A DNA stretch of 64,000 nt from Sphingopyxis sp. OAS728 (GTDB lineage: Bacteria; Pseudomonadota; Alphaproteobacteria; Sphingomonadales; Sphingomonadaceae). A program made the position numbers and the translations under genes. Under the pieces are notes generated by a model. It searched no databases. It was not told where the DNA came from and saw only the letters and a program-made list of their open reading frames with translations. Of the stretch, positions 25,734-33,959 are shown piece by piece (the first letter of the stretch is position 1; each line of letters starts with the position of its first letter). The stretch is from assembly GCF_014873485.1 (NCBI RefSeq), contig NZ_JADBDT010000001.1, positions 2,852,001 to 2,916,000 on the forward strand. The letters are read 5' to 3'.

Positions 25734-25758
25734 TACCCGCTTCACGACCCACCCACTT

Positions 25759-25801
25759 GGCCCGGGCTGTCGGCTTTCCGACGGCGCCGGGCCTTTCTTT
25801 T
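25759..25801 (+). terminator. Rho-independent terminator after flgA
   Basis: GGCCCGG (25759-25765) pairs with CCGGGCC (25787-25793), with an inner GTCGG/CCGAC stem and CTTT loop, followed by TTTCTTTT and a second T6 run. It separates flgA from flgM, so flgMN should have their own promoter. Confidence 0.85.
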
Positions 25802-25903
25802 GTCTTTTTTGCGACAAGCCGCCTTAATCGCCTCGAACCGCGTCCGTTAAAGCCTTCGTGAACCGCGTCGTCACTTTTCTGACGGCACCGGATGGAGGCT
25901 TTT

Positions 25904-26203
25904 ATGTCGGGTGACAGCAAGATCGGACCAGTCGGCGGCATCGGCCGTGCCGGCCCGCTGCGCAGGGTCGCCAGCGAGGCGGCGACCGCGATGCGCGCGC
26001 CCGCACAGCTTCAGCCAGTGCAGGATAATGTGCCCACCGCGCGCCTGAGCCGTATCGCGACCAACCTCGCCGATCAGGCCCCGCCGGTCGACGTCGCGCG
26101 GGTCGCATCGCTGCGCACCGCGATCGCGAACGGCAGCTATGGCGTGCATCCGGCAATCATCGCGAGCGCGATGATCGACTTCCACGGCCGCGGGGGCGAA
26201 TGA
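25904..26203 (+). CDS. flgM: Anti-sigma-28 factor FlgM
   Basis: 99 aa from the ATG at 25904, chosen because GGAGG lies 5 bases upstream; an earlier ATG at 25892 overlaps that site. FlgM binds FliA until the hook is finished, then is exported. The C-terminal half shows the FlgM pattern (VDVARVASLRTAIANGSYGV followed by HPAIIASAMIDF). A weak sigma-28-like element (TAAAG at 25848) precedes it. Overlaps flgN by an ATGA. Confidence 0.85.
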   Translation: MSGDSKIGPVGGIGRAGPLRRVASEAATAMRAPAQLQPVQDNVPTARLSRIATNLADQAPPVDVARVASLRTAIANGSYGVHPAIIASAMIDFHGRGGE

Positions 26204-26508
26204 TGCAGGCACAGATGGAAGACCTGCAATCGCGTCTCAACGACCTGGTCGGCGCACTCGACGGACATGACGCCGGCGCAATTATCGCCGCAACCGAAGA
26301 ACTGGCGACCGCAGTGATCCTGTTTCGCGGCGCGACGATCCCGGCGGGCAGCGAACATCGCGCGCGCGCGCTGATGGGGCAGACGCTCAACCAGCTCGAA
26401 GCCGCCGCGATGCGCGTCAACATATTGAAGAACTGGACGCGTCAGAGGATTGACAAGAACCATGAAATCCGCGGCACCCGTCCGCGTGGTGCGGCTTTAA
26501 GCTACTGA
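26200..26508 (+). CDS. flgN: FlgN-type export chaperone
   Basis: 102 aa, mostly helical, starting MMQAQMEDLQSRLNDLVGAL. FlgN chaperones FlgK and FlgL. Sequence conservation is low, so the call rests on location directly after flgM with a 4-base overlap, the size and the helical profile (LNQLEAAAMRVNILKNW). The next gene has its own sigma-54 promoter. Confidence 0.7.
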   Translation: MMQAQMEDLQSRLNDLVGALDGHDAGAIIAATEELATAVILFRGATIPAGSEHRARALMGQTLNQLEAAAMRVNILKNWTRQRIDKNHEIRGTRPRGAALSY

Positions 26509-26525
26509 TAAAAAGATAAATATCT

Positions 26526-26544
26526 GCCATTTCCGCGAAATGGC
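26526..26544. promoter_or_regulatory. 8-bp dyad overlapping the -24 box
   Basis: GCCATTTC (26526-26533) and GAAATGGC (26537-26544) are perfect reverse complements around CGC. The right half contains the GG of the sigma-54 -24 element, so a protein bound here would block RpoN holoenzyme. Confidence 0.5.
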
Positions 26545-26556
26545 ACGATGATTGCT
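26541..26556 (+). promoter_or_regulatory. Sigma-54 promoter of the transglycosylase-flhA-fliA operon
   Basis: TGGCACGATGATTGCT has GG at 26542-26543 and GC at 26554-26555. Transcription should begin near 26567, about 22 bases before the ATG of the transglycosylase. It places the export gate protein FlhA and sigma-28 under RpoN. Confidence 0.87.
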
Positions 26557-26588
26557 TTTGGTCTGCTGAACAAGCGGAACCAAAGACC

Positions 26589-27416
26589 ATGAACGCAATC
26601 AACAATCCCCAAGGCCCGGCCCGCATCGCCGCACCCGTCATGGACGCGGTGCAGAGCGCGTCGGCGCGCACGGGGATCGATTTCGATTATCTGGTCGACG
26701 TCGCGCGCGTCGAAAGCGGCTATAACCCGACCGCGAAAGCGTCGACCTCTTCGGCGCGCGGGCTGTATCAGTTCACCAAACAGACGTGGCTCGCGACGCT
26801 TGATCGCCATGGCGCGAACCACGGGCTCGCCTGGGCGGCCGACGCGATCGGCCGCGACGCATCGGGGCGCCTGTCGGTCGCCGATCCGGCGCTCCGCCAG
26901 CAGATTCTCGACCTGCGCGACGACCCCGGTGCCTCGTCGAGCATGGCTGCCGCGCTGACCGGCGACAATCGCGACTATATCGAAAGCCGGATCGGCCGTA
27001 GCGCCGAACCGGTCGACCTCTACCTCGCGCATTTCCTTGGGAGCGGCGGCGCCGCCAATTTCCTGACTGCGCTTGCCGCGAACCCCGACCAGCCGGGCGC
27101 GACAATGATGCCCGAGGCGGCGGCGGCGAACCGCTCTGTCTTCTACGCCCCCGATGGCAGCATGCGCAGCCTTGCCGAGATCCGCGAACGCTTTCGCGTG
27201 AAGCTCGAGGACGGCGGCAAGATCGAAAATATGAAGCCCTTCGCTCCCTCGGGCTGGCACGCTGAAGCGCGCAGTTCGAGCGGTCTTGCGGGCTCAAGCG
27301 GCGGACGTCCGCCGCTCCAGATGATGGATATCCAGCCTATGCCCAAGAAACTCTCGATGGGCTTTGCCGCCGATGCGTATCGGCGGCTCGCGTCGCTTTC
27401 GGGAGGTGCGGCATGA
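26589..27416 (+). CDS. Flagellar soluble lytic transglycosylase (SltF-like)
   Basis: 275 aa. An SLT-fold murein-cutting enzyme that probably opens the cell wall for the rod. The catalytic glutamate is in VARVESGYNPTAKASTSSAR (E about residue 42), followed by GLYQFTKQTWL and, further on, DLYLAHFLGSGGAANFL. No clear N-terminal signal peptide is seen, so export may use the flagellar apparatus or FlgJ binding. The role fits a partner of the muramidase-less FlgJ, as known for SltF of Rhodobacter. Overlaps flhA by 4 bases. Confidence 0.88.
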   Translation: MNAINNPQGPARIAAPVMDAVQSASARTGIDFDYLVDVARVESGYNPTAKASTSSARGLYQFTKQTWLATLDRHGANHGLAWAADAIGRDASGRLSVADPALRQQILDLRDDPGASSSMAAALTGDNRDYIESRIGRSAEPVDLYLAHFLGSGGAANFLTALAANPDQPGATMMPEAAAANRSVFYAPDGSMRSLAEIRERFRVKLEDGGKIENMKPFAPSGWHAEARSSSGLAGSSGGRPPLQMMDIQPMPKKLSMGFAADAYRRLASLSGGAA

Positions 27417-29536
27417 CCGCCGGCTTCAACATGACCAATATGAGCCGCATTGCGGGCGCCGCGGCGTTGCCCGTCGGGATGCTGATCCTCGTCGGCTTGA
27501 TGGTGATCCCGGTTTCGCCACTGATCCTCGATATCAGCTTCGTCGCCAATATCATGATCAGCCTCGCGATCCTGATGGTCGCTTTGTCGGCCGCCAAGCC
27601 GCTCGACTTTTCATCCTTCCCGACCGTCCTGCTGCTCGCAACGCTGTTCCGCCTCGCGCTCAACGTGGCCTCGACGCGCGTCGTGCTCGTCCACGGACAC
27701 GAAGGCACCGCCGCGGCGGGCCATGTCATCGAAGCATTCGGGCAGGTGCTGATCGGCGGCGACTATGTCGTCGGCCTGTTCGTCTTTTTCGTGCTGATGA
27801 TCATCAACATGGTCGTCATCACCAAGGGCGCCGGGCGCGTGTCCGAAGTGTCGGCGCGCTTCACCCTCGACGCCCTCCCCGGCAAGCAGATGGCGATCGA
27901 CGCCGACCTCAACGCCGGATTGCTGAGCCCCGAGGAAGCCAAGGCGCGCCGTGTCGAAGTCGCGACCGAGGCCGATTTCTACGGCTCGATGGATGGTGCC
28001 TCGAAATTCGTGAAGGGCGACGCGATCGCCGGCCTGCTGATCCTGTTCGTCAACATCGTTGGCGGCCTGATCCTCGGCATCTTCAGCCATGGCCTCAGCT
28101 TCTCGGAAGCCGGCAGCAATTATGTGACGCTCGCGATCGGCGACGCGCTGGTGGCGCAGATCCCGGCACTTCTGCTCTCGATCGCCGCCGCCGCGATCGT
28201 CACCCGCGTTGCCTCGCCGTTCGACCTAAGCGGCCAGATCAGCAGCCAGTTCGCCTCGCCGACCATTTGGATGGCGGTCGGCGGCATCCTCTTCATCCTG
28301 GGGCTCGTCCCGTCGATGCCGCAGATGCTGATCCTGCCCGCCGCCGCGCTTTCCTTCGGCATCGGCTGGCAGCTCCGCCGCAGCGCCGCCGCGGTCGCCG
28401 AGCTGCCCGAACCCGCCGCCCCCGCGCCCGATCCGTCGCGGATCGAATGGGCCGACGTCAGCGACGCGAGCGCGTGCCAGCTCGAAATCGGCTACGCGCT
28501 CGTGACCCTCGTCGACGAGCGCAAGGGTTCGCCGCTGATGACGCGCATTACCGGAATCCGCCGCCAATTGTCGAAGGAACTCGGCTTTGTCGTCCCGCCG
28601 GTAAAGGTCAGCGACGATCTGTCGCTGCCCGGCAACGTCTATCGCATCTCGGTCGCCGGGGTGATCGTCGGTGAGGACGAAGTCTTCCCCAACGAAATGC
28701 TCGCGCTCGATTCGGGTGATCTCGTCACCAAGGTCGTCGGACGTCCGTGCAAGGATCCGACCTTCGGCCTCGACGCGCTGTGGATCCCGAAGGCGATGCA
28801 GAATGACGCGATCGCCGCGGGCTATACCGTCGTCGACCCAGCCACCGTCGTAGCGACGCACCTCAACAACAGCATCGTCGGCGCCGCCGCCGAACTGTTC
28901 GGCATCGACGACGCGCAGTCGCTGATCGAGAATCTCAAGGTCCATTATCCGCAGCTTGCGCAGAATCTGAGCCCGCAGGGCTATTCGCTGCCGCGCGTTG
29001 CAAGCCTCTGCAAATCGCTGCTCGTCGAGCGCGTGCCGCTGCGCGATTTCCGCAAGATTGCCGAGGCGATGGTGTCGCTCGCGGCGCAGCAACTCGGCGA
29101 AATCGACCTTGTCGAAGCGGTGCGCCAGCGCATCGGCGCGCTGATCGTCCAGACGATTGTGCCGAGCCGGATGCCGCTGCCCGTCGTCACCTTCAGCCCC
29201 GAGGTCGAGATGCTGCTCAACCAGGCGGTGCGCGCCAATCCCGCGGCCGAATGGCCGTTCGAACATGGCATGGCGATGACGATCATCGAACAGGTCGGCC
29301 AGGCCGTCGAACCGCTGCTGCTCCAGACGCGCAGCTTCGCGCTCGTCGCCTCGCCTATCTGCCGATCCGCTCTTTCGCGCCTTGTGCGCGCCACTTTCCC
29401 CGATGTCGCCGTCATTTCGTACCTCGAGATCCCGGCGAACAAGCAGACCGAAATCGTCGCGACGATCGGCGCCGAAGTGCCCCGCCTCGCGTCCGGGCCC
29501 GACGCCCACATGGAGGACCAACCGCATGAGAATTGA
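27413..29536 (+). CDS. flhA: Flagellar export gate protein FlhA
   Basis: 707 aa, full length. FlhA forms the nonameric export gate and substrate-docking ring. The N-terminal half has about eight membrane helices with LLATLFRLALNVASTRVVL and the FHIPEP-region equivalent around ARFTLDALPGKQMAIDADLN. The cytoplasmic domain ends near PNEMLALDSGDLVT and the C-terminal chaperone-docking lobe. Overlaps fliA by 11 bases. Confidence 0.97.
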   Translation: MTAGFNMTNMSRIAGAAALPVGMLILVGLMVIPVSPLILDISFVANIMISLAILMVALSAAKPLDFSSFPTVLLLATLFRLALNVASTRVVLVHGHEGTAAAGHVIEAFGQVLIGGDYVVGLFVFFVLMIINMVVITKGAGRVSEVSARFTLDALPGKQMAIDADLNAGLLSPEEAKARRVEVATEADFYGSMDGASKFVKGDAIAGLLILFVNIVGGLILGIFSHGLSFSEAGSNYVTLAIGDALVAQIPALLLSIAAAAIVTRVASPFDLSGQISSQFASPTIWMAVGGILFILGLVPSMPQMLILPAAALSFGIGWQLRRSAAAVAELPEPAAPAPDPSRIEWADVSDASACQLEIGYALVTLVDERKGSPLMTRITGIRRQLSKELGFVVPPVKVSDDLSLPGNVYRISVAGVIVGEDEVFPNEMLALDSGDLVTKVVGRPCKDPTFGLDALWIPKAMQNDAIAAGYTVVDPATVVATHLNNSIVGAAAELFGIDDAQSLIENLKVHYPQLAQNLSPQGYSLPRVASLCKSLLVERVPLRDFRKIAEAMVSLAAQQLGEIDLVEAVRQRIGALIVQTIVPSRMPLPVVTFSPEVEMLLNQAVRANPAAEWPFEHGMAMTIIEQVGQAVEPLLLQTRSFALVASPICRSALSRLVRATFPDVAVISYLEIPANKQTEIVATIGAEVPRLASGPDAHMEDQPHEN

Positions 29537-30272
29537 GCCCGCCGAGCAATTTGCCGGGACCGCCGGTCGCGCGCCGCGCGCGCGTGGCTATGGCGAAAGC
29601 GTCGAGGCGCTGGTCGAGGAATATTCGCCGCTGGTCCGCAAGGTCGCGTGGCAGGTGTTTTCGCGCGTGTCGCGGACGAGCGAGCTCGACGATTTGATCC
29701 AGACCGGGCTGATTGCGCTGATCGAGGCAAGCCGTAATTATGAAGAGCGCGGTTTTGCTTTTGCGACCTATGCGACGACGCGCATCCGCGGCGCGATGAT
29801 CGACCAGCTGCGCCGCGAGGCCGACGTCGGCCGCTCGGCGATGGTCGCGGCGAAGCGGATTCACGCGATGCGCGCATCGCTCGAACAGCAGTTGATGCGC
29901 GCACCGACGACGGCCGAAATGGCAGTCGCGTTCGACATGTCGGCGGAAGATTATTTCGCGCTCGAACGCAATGCGACGCATGGTCGCTCGACCTCGCTCG
30001 ACGAGCTGACCGATATCGGTGCCTTTCTGGCGGCCGATGAAGACGCCGGCGCCGACGAGCGGTGCGAACAAGAGGATCTGATGGGCGCGCTGCGCCAGTG
30101 CGTCGGTCGCCTGTCGCACCGCGAGCAAATGGTGCTCCAGCTCTATTTCTTCGAAGAGCTCAACCTGCACGAAATCGGGCTGACGCTCGACGTCAGCGCC
30201 GCGCGCATCTGCCAGATCAAGCGCGAGGCGATGATCAAGGTCGATCGCATGATGAAGGAAATGACCGAATAG
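29526..30272 (+). CDS. fliA: RNA polymerase sigma-28 factor FliA
   Basis: 248 aa. FliA directs late flagellar genes. Region 2 is clear: VEEYSPLVRKVAWQVFSR, then LDDLIQTGLIALIEASRNYE and FATYATTRIRGAMIDQLR. Region 4 is SHREQMVLQLYFFEELNLHE followed by IGLTLDVSAARICQIKREA. The start overlaps flhA. Co-occurrence with FlgM and sigma-54 promoters suggests it is made as a middle gene. Confidence 0.95.
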   Translation: MRIEPAEQFAGTAGRAPRARGYGESVEALVEEYSPLVRKVAWQVFSRVSRTSELDDLIQTGLIALIEASRNYEERGFAFATYATTRIRGAMIDQLRREADVGRSAMVAAKRIHAMRASLEQQLMRAPTTAEMAVAFDMSAEDYFALERNATHGRSTSLDELTDIGAFLAADEDAGADERCEQEDLMGALRQCVGRLSHREQMVLQLYFFEELNLHEIGLTLDVSAARICQIKREAMIKVDRMMKEMTE

Positions 30273-30276
30273 GTTT

Positions 30277-30318
30277 GACCGGGTGCGGCGCGCGCGACCA
30301 GTCGGCCCGCACCCGGTC
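30277..30318. terminator. Bidirectional hairpin between fliA and the MarR gene
   Basis: GACCGGGTGCG (30277-30287) and CGCACCCGGTC (30308-30318) are an exact 11-bp inverted repeat in the 53-bp convergent gap. T-runs are short, so termination may rely partly on Rho. Confidence 0.6.
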
Positions 30319-30325
30319 GAGGGGG

Positions 30326-30829
30326 TTACGCGGCGAGTGTCTGTGCGCTTTGCCAGGCAGCGCCGATTTTTTCGAAATAGGTGGCCATGCGTTCGGTCCC
30401 GATGTCGGTGAGCCGGACGATCGTGCGGCGCCGGTCGCGCTCGTCGATCGAGCGATGCACCAAACCCAGCCGTTCGAGCGCGCTGATCATGCGGAGGCCC
30501 GACGACAGCGGGACGCCCGCGCCGGTCGCCAGATCGCTGGCGCTGAGCACACGGCCGTGCGCACCAGCGAGCATCAGGTCGAGCATCATGTCCCACACCG
30601 GTCCCGACATTTCGGTGCTGCCGAAATGGCTGCGGCGGATGCGGCGTATCTGGATGCTGAACGACAGCTGGTCGAGTAGCCCCGTTTTCTGGAGCGCCTC
30701 GGGTCGGCTGCTGTCGACCGCGCGCAACGTCGCGACGGGCGATTCCTCGCCGCGGCCCGCAAGCAGGTCATGGATCTGGTCGACCCGCGATTTCAGTTCG
30801 GCAATTTCTTGGTTCGAAAATTGCTGCAT
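30326..30829 (-). CDS. MarR-type winged-helix regulator
   Basis: 167 aa from the ATG at 30829; an in-frame GTG at 30853 would add 8 residues and cannot be excluded. The C-terminal two thirds form a MarR-like wHTH: LSASDLATGAGVPLSSGLRM, ISALERLGLVHRS, then the wing DERDRRRTIVRLTDIG. The N-terminal 40 residues look like a coiled coil. Ligand and target are unknown. Sitting next to fliA it might tie motility to another signal, but nothing in the sequence proves this. Confidence 0.8.
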   Translation of the reverse strand: MQQFSNQEIAELKSRVDQIHDLLAGRGEESPVATLRAVDSSRPEALQKTGLLDQLSFSIQIRRIRRSHFGSTEMSGPVWDMMLDLMLAGAHGRVLSASDLATGAGVPLSSGLRMISALERLGLVHRSIDERDRRRTIVRLTDIGTERMATYFEKIGAAWQSAQTLAA

Positions 30830-30856
30830 GTGACGATGCCCCTGGGGAGCCACATA

Positions 30857-31270
30857 TCAGGCCGTAACCTCACTCCGCCGACTGGACGAACCCGATGCAT
30901 AGATGATCAGCAGCAGGATCGGGTACGATATATAGACTGAGAGGAGCGAGTAAGGTCGCGCCAATATCTCCGAGAACATGAACTTCTGAATATGGCCGAA
31001 AATGGCGATCAATTGCCATCCGGTAATCCAGTAAGGCCAGAAACTCTGCGTGCGCATCGCGATGAACCAGAAGCTCAGCAAAACCAGCACGTCGATGATG
31101 AAGATATTCAGTTCAATATCGGTCCAGGTCGGAAAAGGCGTCAGGGCACTGGTGAGGACCGAGGCGATCAAGGCCGTATAGGCCGCCCAGCGTTCAAGCG
31201 GCCCGCCGCGTTTGACCGCGACGGCAACCGTGATGAACAGGACAATATAATAGATCGCCACGGACCACAT
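30857..31270 (-). CDS. Small integral membrane protein, unknown function
   Basis: 137 aa starting MWSVAIYYIVLFITVAVAVK. About four hydrophobic helices: residues 3-20, 28-48, 52-75 and 105-125. No known motif recognised. The frame is open further upstream to 31390 but that part is Arg/Ser-rich and overlaps the next gene out of phase, so the ATG at 31270 is preferred. A 25-base gap follows the upstream helical-protein gene, so the two are probably co-transcribed. Confidence 0.6.
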   Translation of the reverse strand: MWSVAIYYIVLFITVAVAVKRGGPLERWAAYTALIASVLTSALTPFPTWTDIELNIFIIDVLVLLSFWFIAMRTQSFWPYWITGWQLIAIFGHIQKFMFSEILARPYSLLSVYISYPILLLIIYASGSSSRRSEVTA

Positions 31271-31295
31271 TGTGGCTGTCAACCTTTCTTGCGGA

Positions 31296-31670
31296 TCAAC
31301 CGGCCTTCGCGAACGACGCGGCGTCGATACCCGAATGATCGTTGCTGCCTTCGTCGACCAGCTTCGCAGCGGCCGGCTTGACGCCCGCACCGAACATGCG
31401 CGTGCCGAGGCCGACTTCCTTTTGCGTCACCGTCAGCGCCAGATGCGCATCGGTGAGCAGCTGGCGGACTTCGCCGGCGGCGGCGAGCGCATGCGCGACC
31501 TTGGCCATCGCGTCCTGGCCGACGATCGCCGACATGTTGGTTTCGCGGCGCGCGGTGGGCAGCGTCGCGGCGAGCTGGGCGATGCGGATCATCGCTTCGT
31601 CGATGGCGTCTTCGGCCAAATGCAGGTCGGAAGCGATCTTCTTCGCTGCAGAAACTCGTTGATTCAGCAT
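31296..31670 (-). CDS. Small helical protein, unknown function
   Basis: 124 aa, starting MLNQRVSAAKKIASDLHLAE. The first 90 residues are predicted helical with Ala-rich heptads (DAMAKVAHALAAAGEVRQLL); no signal peptide, membrane segment or known motif. AAGGA lies 9 bases before the ATG. Third base composition resembles the neighbours, supporting a real gene. The spacing suggests an operon with the membrane protein downstream. Confidence 0.6.
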   Translation of the reverse strand: MLNQRVSAAKKIASDLHLAEDAIDEAMIRIAQLAATLPTARRETNMSAIVGQDAMAKVAHALAAAGEVRQLLTDAHLALTVTQKEVGLGTRMFGAGVKPAAAKLVDEGSNDHSGIDAASFAKAG

Positions 31671-31727
31671 AGCTTTTTCCTTGAAAAAGAATGCTACCGG
31701 TTCCCCCCCGCAGCATTCGTTCGAACA

Positions 31728-32207
31728 TCAGGTCAGAACACGACCGAGTCCGACAAGGATCGAATAGAGGGCGGAGAAGGCCAATATCGTCGCAAAAGCG
31801 ATCAAAATCGGCCAAATTATCCTTTCCATCAACCCATGCCGGTTGGCCGGCTGGGACGCGGTAGGAAATGGCGAACCTATATCGAAAAATCGCCGAAACG
31901 AACTGCGCCCCCCATCCGCATCGGGGGGCGGAGCAACCTCGCCAAGGTCGATCAATTGATATGTCAAAGGCTGATAAGGGGTAACATGATCGAAGACACC
32001 GTTAACCGCCAGAATCCGCGCAGCCTCTATCCTGTTAGAAACATTAAGTTTTTTTAACACCCGGCGCACCCGCTCATCGACGGTGTGCGGAGAGACGTTC
32101 ATTAGCCGCGCGATCTGCTTGGAATTTTTGTGCTCATAAACATGCCGCAACGTTTCGATCTGCGCGGCAGACAGCAGGCTGATGTAATTGTCGGGATCGC
32201 CTTGCAC
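31728..32207 (-). CDS. LuxR-type HTH protein with C-terminal membrane anchor
   Basis: 159 aa; GTG start, no strong Shine-Dalgarno. The N-terminal 65 residues form a GerE/LuxR HTH: LSAAQIETLRHVYEHKNSKQ, IARLMNVSPHTVDERVRRVL. A linker follows, and residues about 130-155 form one membrane helix (IIWPILIAFATILAFSALYS). This places a DNA-binding domain at the inner membrane facing the cytoplasm. No sensor domain is seen. It lies upstream of the two unknown genes and may control them. Confidence 0.75.
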   Translation of the reverse strand: MQGDPDNYISLLSAAQIETLRHVYEHKNSKQIARLMNVSPHTVDERVRRVLKKLNVSNRIEAARILAVNGVFDHVTPYQPLTYQLIDLGEVAPPPDADGGRSSFRRFFDIGSPFPTASQPANRHGLMERIIWPILIAFATILAFSALYSILVGLGRVLT

Positions 32208-32312
32208 GGCCGTTGGAATAGAGCATCACGAGTCGAAATCAAGGTCAGGAGATAGCTAATTTCCCCTTTGACCCATTCTCGGCCATCGTCGCGGCCTCGA
32301 TTCGGCGCCCGG

Positions 32313-33020
32313 TTACCGGCGCTCCTTGAGCGTGCGATAACGGAGGATCGATTTTTCGATGTGCCGACGGGCAGCGCGCCGCGCCGCGACAGGGTCGCCG
32401 GCCTCGATCGCGACCACGATCGCCTCATGATCGCGGTTGATCGTCTGGGCATAGCGCTGGTGCCGGACCGGATCGTCGCCCTGCAGATATAACCGCCGTG
32501 ACGGAACCAGCCGCACGCCAAGAAACTGGGTAAAGCGCAGAAAATAAGGATTGCCGGTCGCACTCGCGATCGCGGCGTGAAAGGCCGCGTCGGCGTCGAT
32601 CGAAGCATCGACGTCGCTGCTTTCTTCCATCGCCGCCAGCGTGCGGCGTAGCGCCGTCAGATCGGCGTCGGTTCGGCGCCGCGCTGCCAGGTCAGCCATC
32701 TCGGCCTCGAAACCCATGCGCATTTCGAGCAGTTTCAGCACGTCGTCGATCTCGCCGATCTCCTCGGCGGTGACCTGAAACGCGCGATATTGAGCGCCAT
32801 CGGGAACATAGGCCCCCGACCCGCGCCGCGATTCGAGCAATCCGCGCGCGGACAGCCGCGAATAGGCCTCGCGCACCACGGTGCGACTGACCCCGAACGT
32901 CTCGGTTATCTCTTTTTCGGTCGGGAAACGCGATCCGACGGGCATCTCGCCCGTTTCGATCTGTTCCTCGAAGCGCTGGACCAGATCATCTGCCAGCGAC
33001 GCCGCCTTGGTTATCGCCAT
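32313..33020 (-). CDS. GntR-family (FadR subfamily) transcription regulator
   Basis: 235 aa. Winged-helix DNA-binding domain at residues 8-75 (SRFPTEKEITETFGVSRTVV, then REAYSRLSARGLLESRRGSG), followed by an all-helical FCD ligand-binding domain with metal-type residues (DAAFHAAIASATGNPYFLRF and a late HEAI). FadR-type regulators often sense uronate or sugar-acid intermediates (UxuR, ExuR). It starts 34 bases after the DUF4861 gene, so it is probably co-transcribed with manD. Likely local repressor of the polysaccharide locus. Confidence 0.88.
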   Translation of the reverse strand: MAITKAASLADDLVQRFEEQIETGEMPVGSRFPTEKEITETFGVSRTVVREAYSRLSARGLLESRRGSGAYVPDGAQYRAFQVTAEEIGEIDDVLKLLEMRMGFEAEMADLAARRRTDADLTALRRTLAAMEESSDVDASIDADAAFHAAIASATGNPYFLRFTQFLGVRLVPSRRLYLQGDDPVRHQRYAQTINRDHEAIVVAIEAGDPVAARRAARRHIEKSILRYRTLKERR

Positions 33021-33053
33021 GGATGATGCGTTATCATCGCACCGCGAAACTGG

Positions 33054-33959
33054 CTAGGGCCGGAAATCGGGCCGCTGCGCGTCGACATAGCTATTCCAGG
33101 CCTCACGGGTCGCAAAGTCCCCGCCGCGGTCCCACGCCGCGCCGCTATAATAGACGAACGGCCGACCGGGCTGGACGCGTACGAGGATCAGAACATTGTC
33201 GGCATCCTCGGCAAAACCCGCAAAACTCGCCGGGTCGACGATCACCGCCGCCGCCATCCGTCCCTTACCACTATCGCCTTCGCCGTCGGCAGGGCCCCAC
33301 CAGCTCATGCGGGCACCGGCCTCGTCTTTCCGAACCTCGCCGAGCTTGCTGCCATTGATCGGCCGTTTTGAAATACCGATGCCGACGACCATCTCCGTAC
33401 CGCTGTTCGACGCGATGGTCGAGGTCATCCGCGTGAAGTTGGTTCCCGCCGGCAGGGTGAAGCGCCGCGTCTCGCTTACTGTGCGCAGCGTATCGACCGG
33501 CCATGGCTCGTAATCGACGGAGAAATCGGCGACGCCCGGGCCCGATTGCAGGATGCGCGGCCGCACATAATTACGCGACGTCCAGAGCTTGTTATCGTAC
33601 CAGATGCCGAGCCCGCCGACACCGCGCCCGGTGCCGACATTGTAGAAATCGATCCCCTCGCCATGGTCGGCATGTTGGTCGCCGGTGCGCAATTGCCGGT
33701 CCATGAAAGGCCAGCGCACGCGCTTGCCCCACGCGTCGATCCCCGACGAGGAAGGCGGCTCGGCCGCCTGAAGCGCACGGCCATAGATGCGAAACGCGAT
33801 GCGGTCGTTTTCCCAAAGCAGGTCGTCGAAACGATAATCGGCGACCACCACTGCGGCGCGCGCCTTTTGCTCGTCGGCCGTCGCGGGTCGCATCGGTTTA
33901 TGTTCCTGCGCGCCCACCGGCGAGGCGAGCAAAGCAAGGGCAAGAAAGATCAAACGCAT
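33054..33959 (-). CDS. DUF4861 family periplasmic protein
   Basis: 301 aa from the ATG at 33959, which overlaps the manD stop (TGATG) and has GGAG 7 bases upstream. Signal peptide ends near LASPVGAQ. Family landmarks are LLWENDRIAFRIYG, SSGIDAWGKRVRWPFMDRQL, and HGEGIDFYNVGTGRGVGGLG. DUF4861 proteins occur in uronic-acid polysaccharide loci of Bacteroidetes and Proteobacteria; I know of no firm activity. A carbohydrate-active or carbohydrate-binding role in the periplasm is inferred from context. Confidence 0.8.
   Translation of the reverse strand: MRLIFLALALLASPVGAQEHKPMRPATADEQKARAAVVVADYRFDDLLWENDRIAFRIYGRALQAAEPPSSSGIDAWGKRVRWPFMDRQLRTGDQHADHGEGIDFYNVGTGRGVGGLGIWYDNKLWTSRNYVRPRILQSGPGVADFSVDYEPWPVDTLRTVSETRRFTLPAGTNFTRMTSTIASNSGTEMVVGIGISKRPINGSKLGEVRKDEAGARMSWWGPADGEGDSGKGRMAAAVIVDPASFAGFAEDADNVLILVRVQPGRPFVYYSGAAWDRGGDFATREAWNSYVDAQRPDFRP

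Noticed and set aside
28226..29527. 433-codon open frame antisense to flhA
   Set aside because: flhA is unambiguous on the plus strand; the antisense product has shadow composition.
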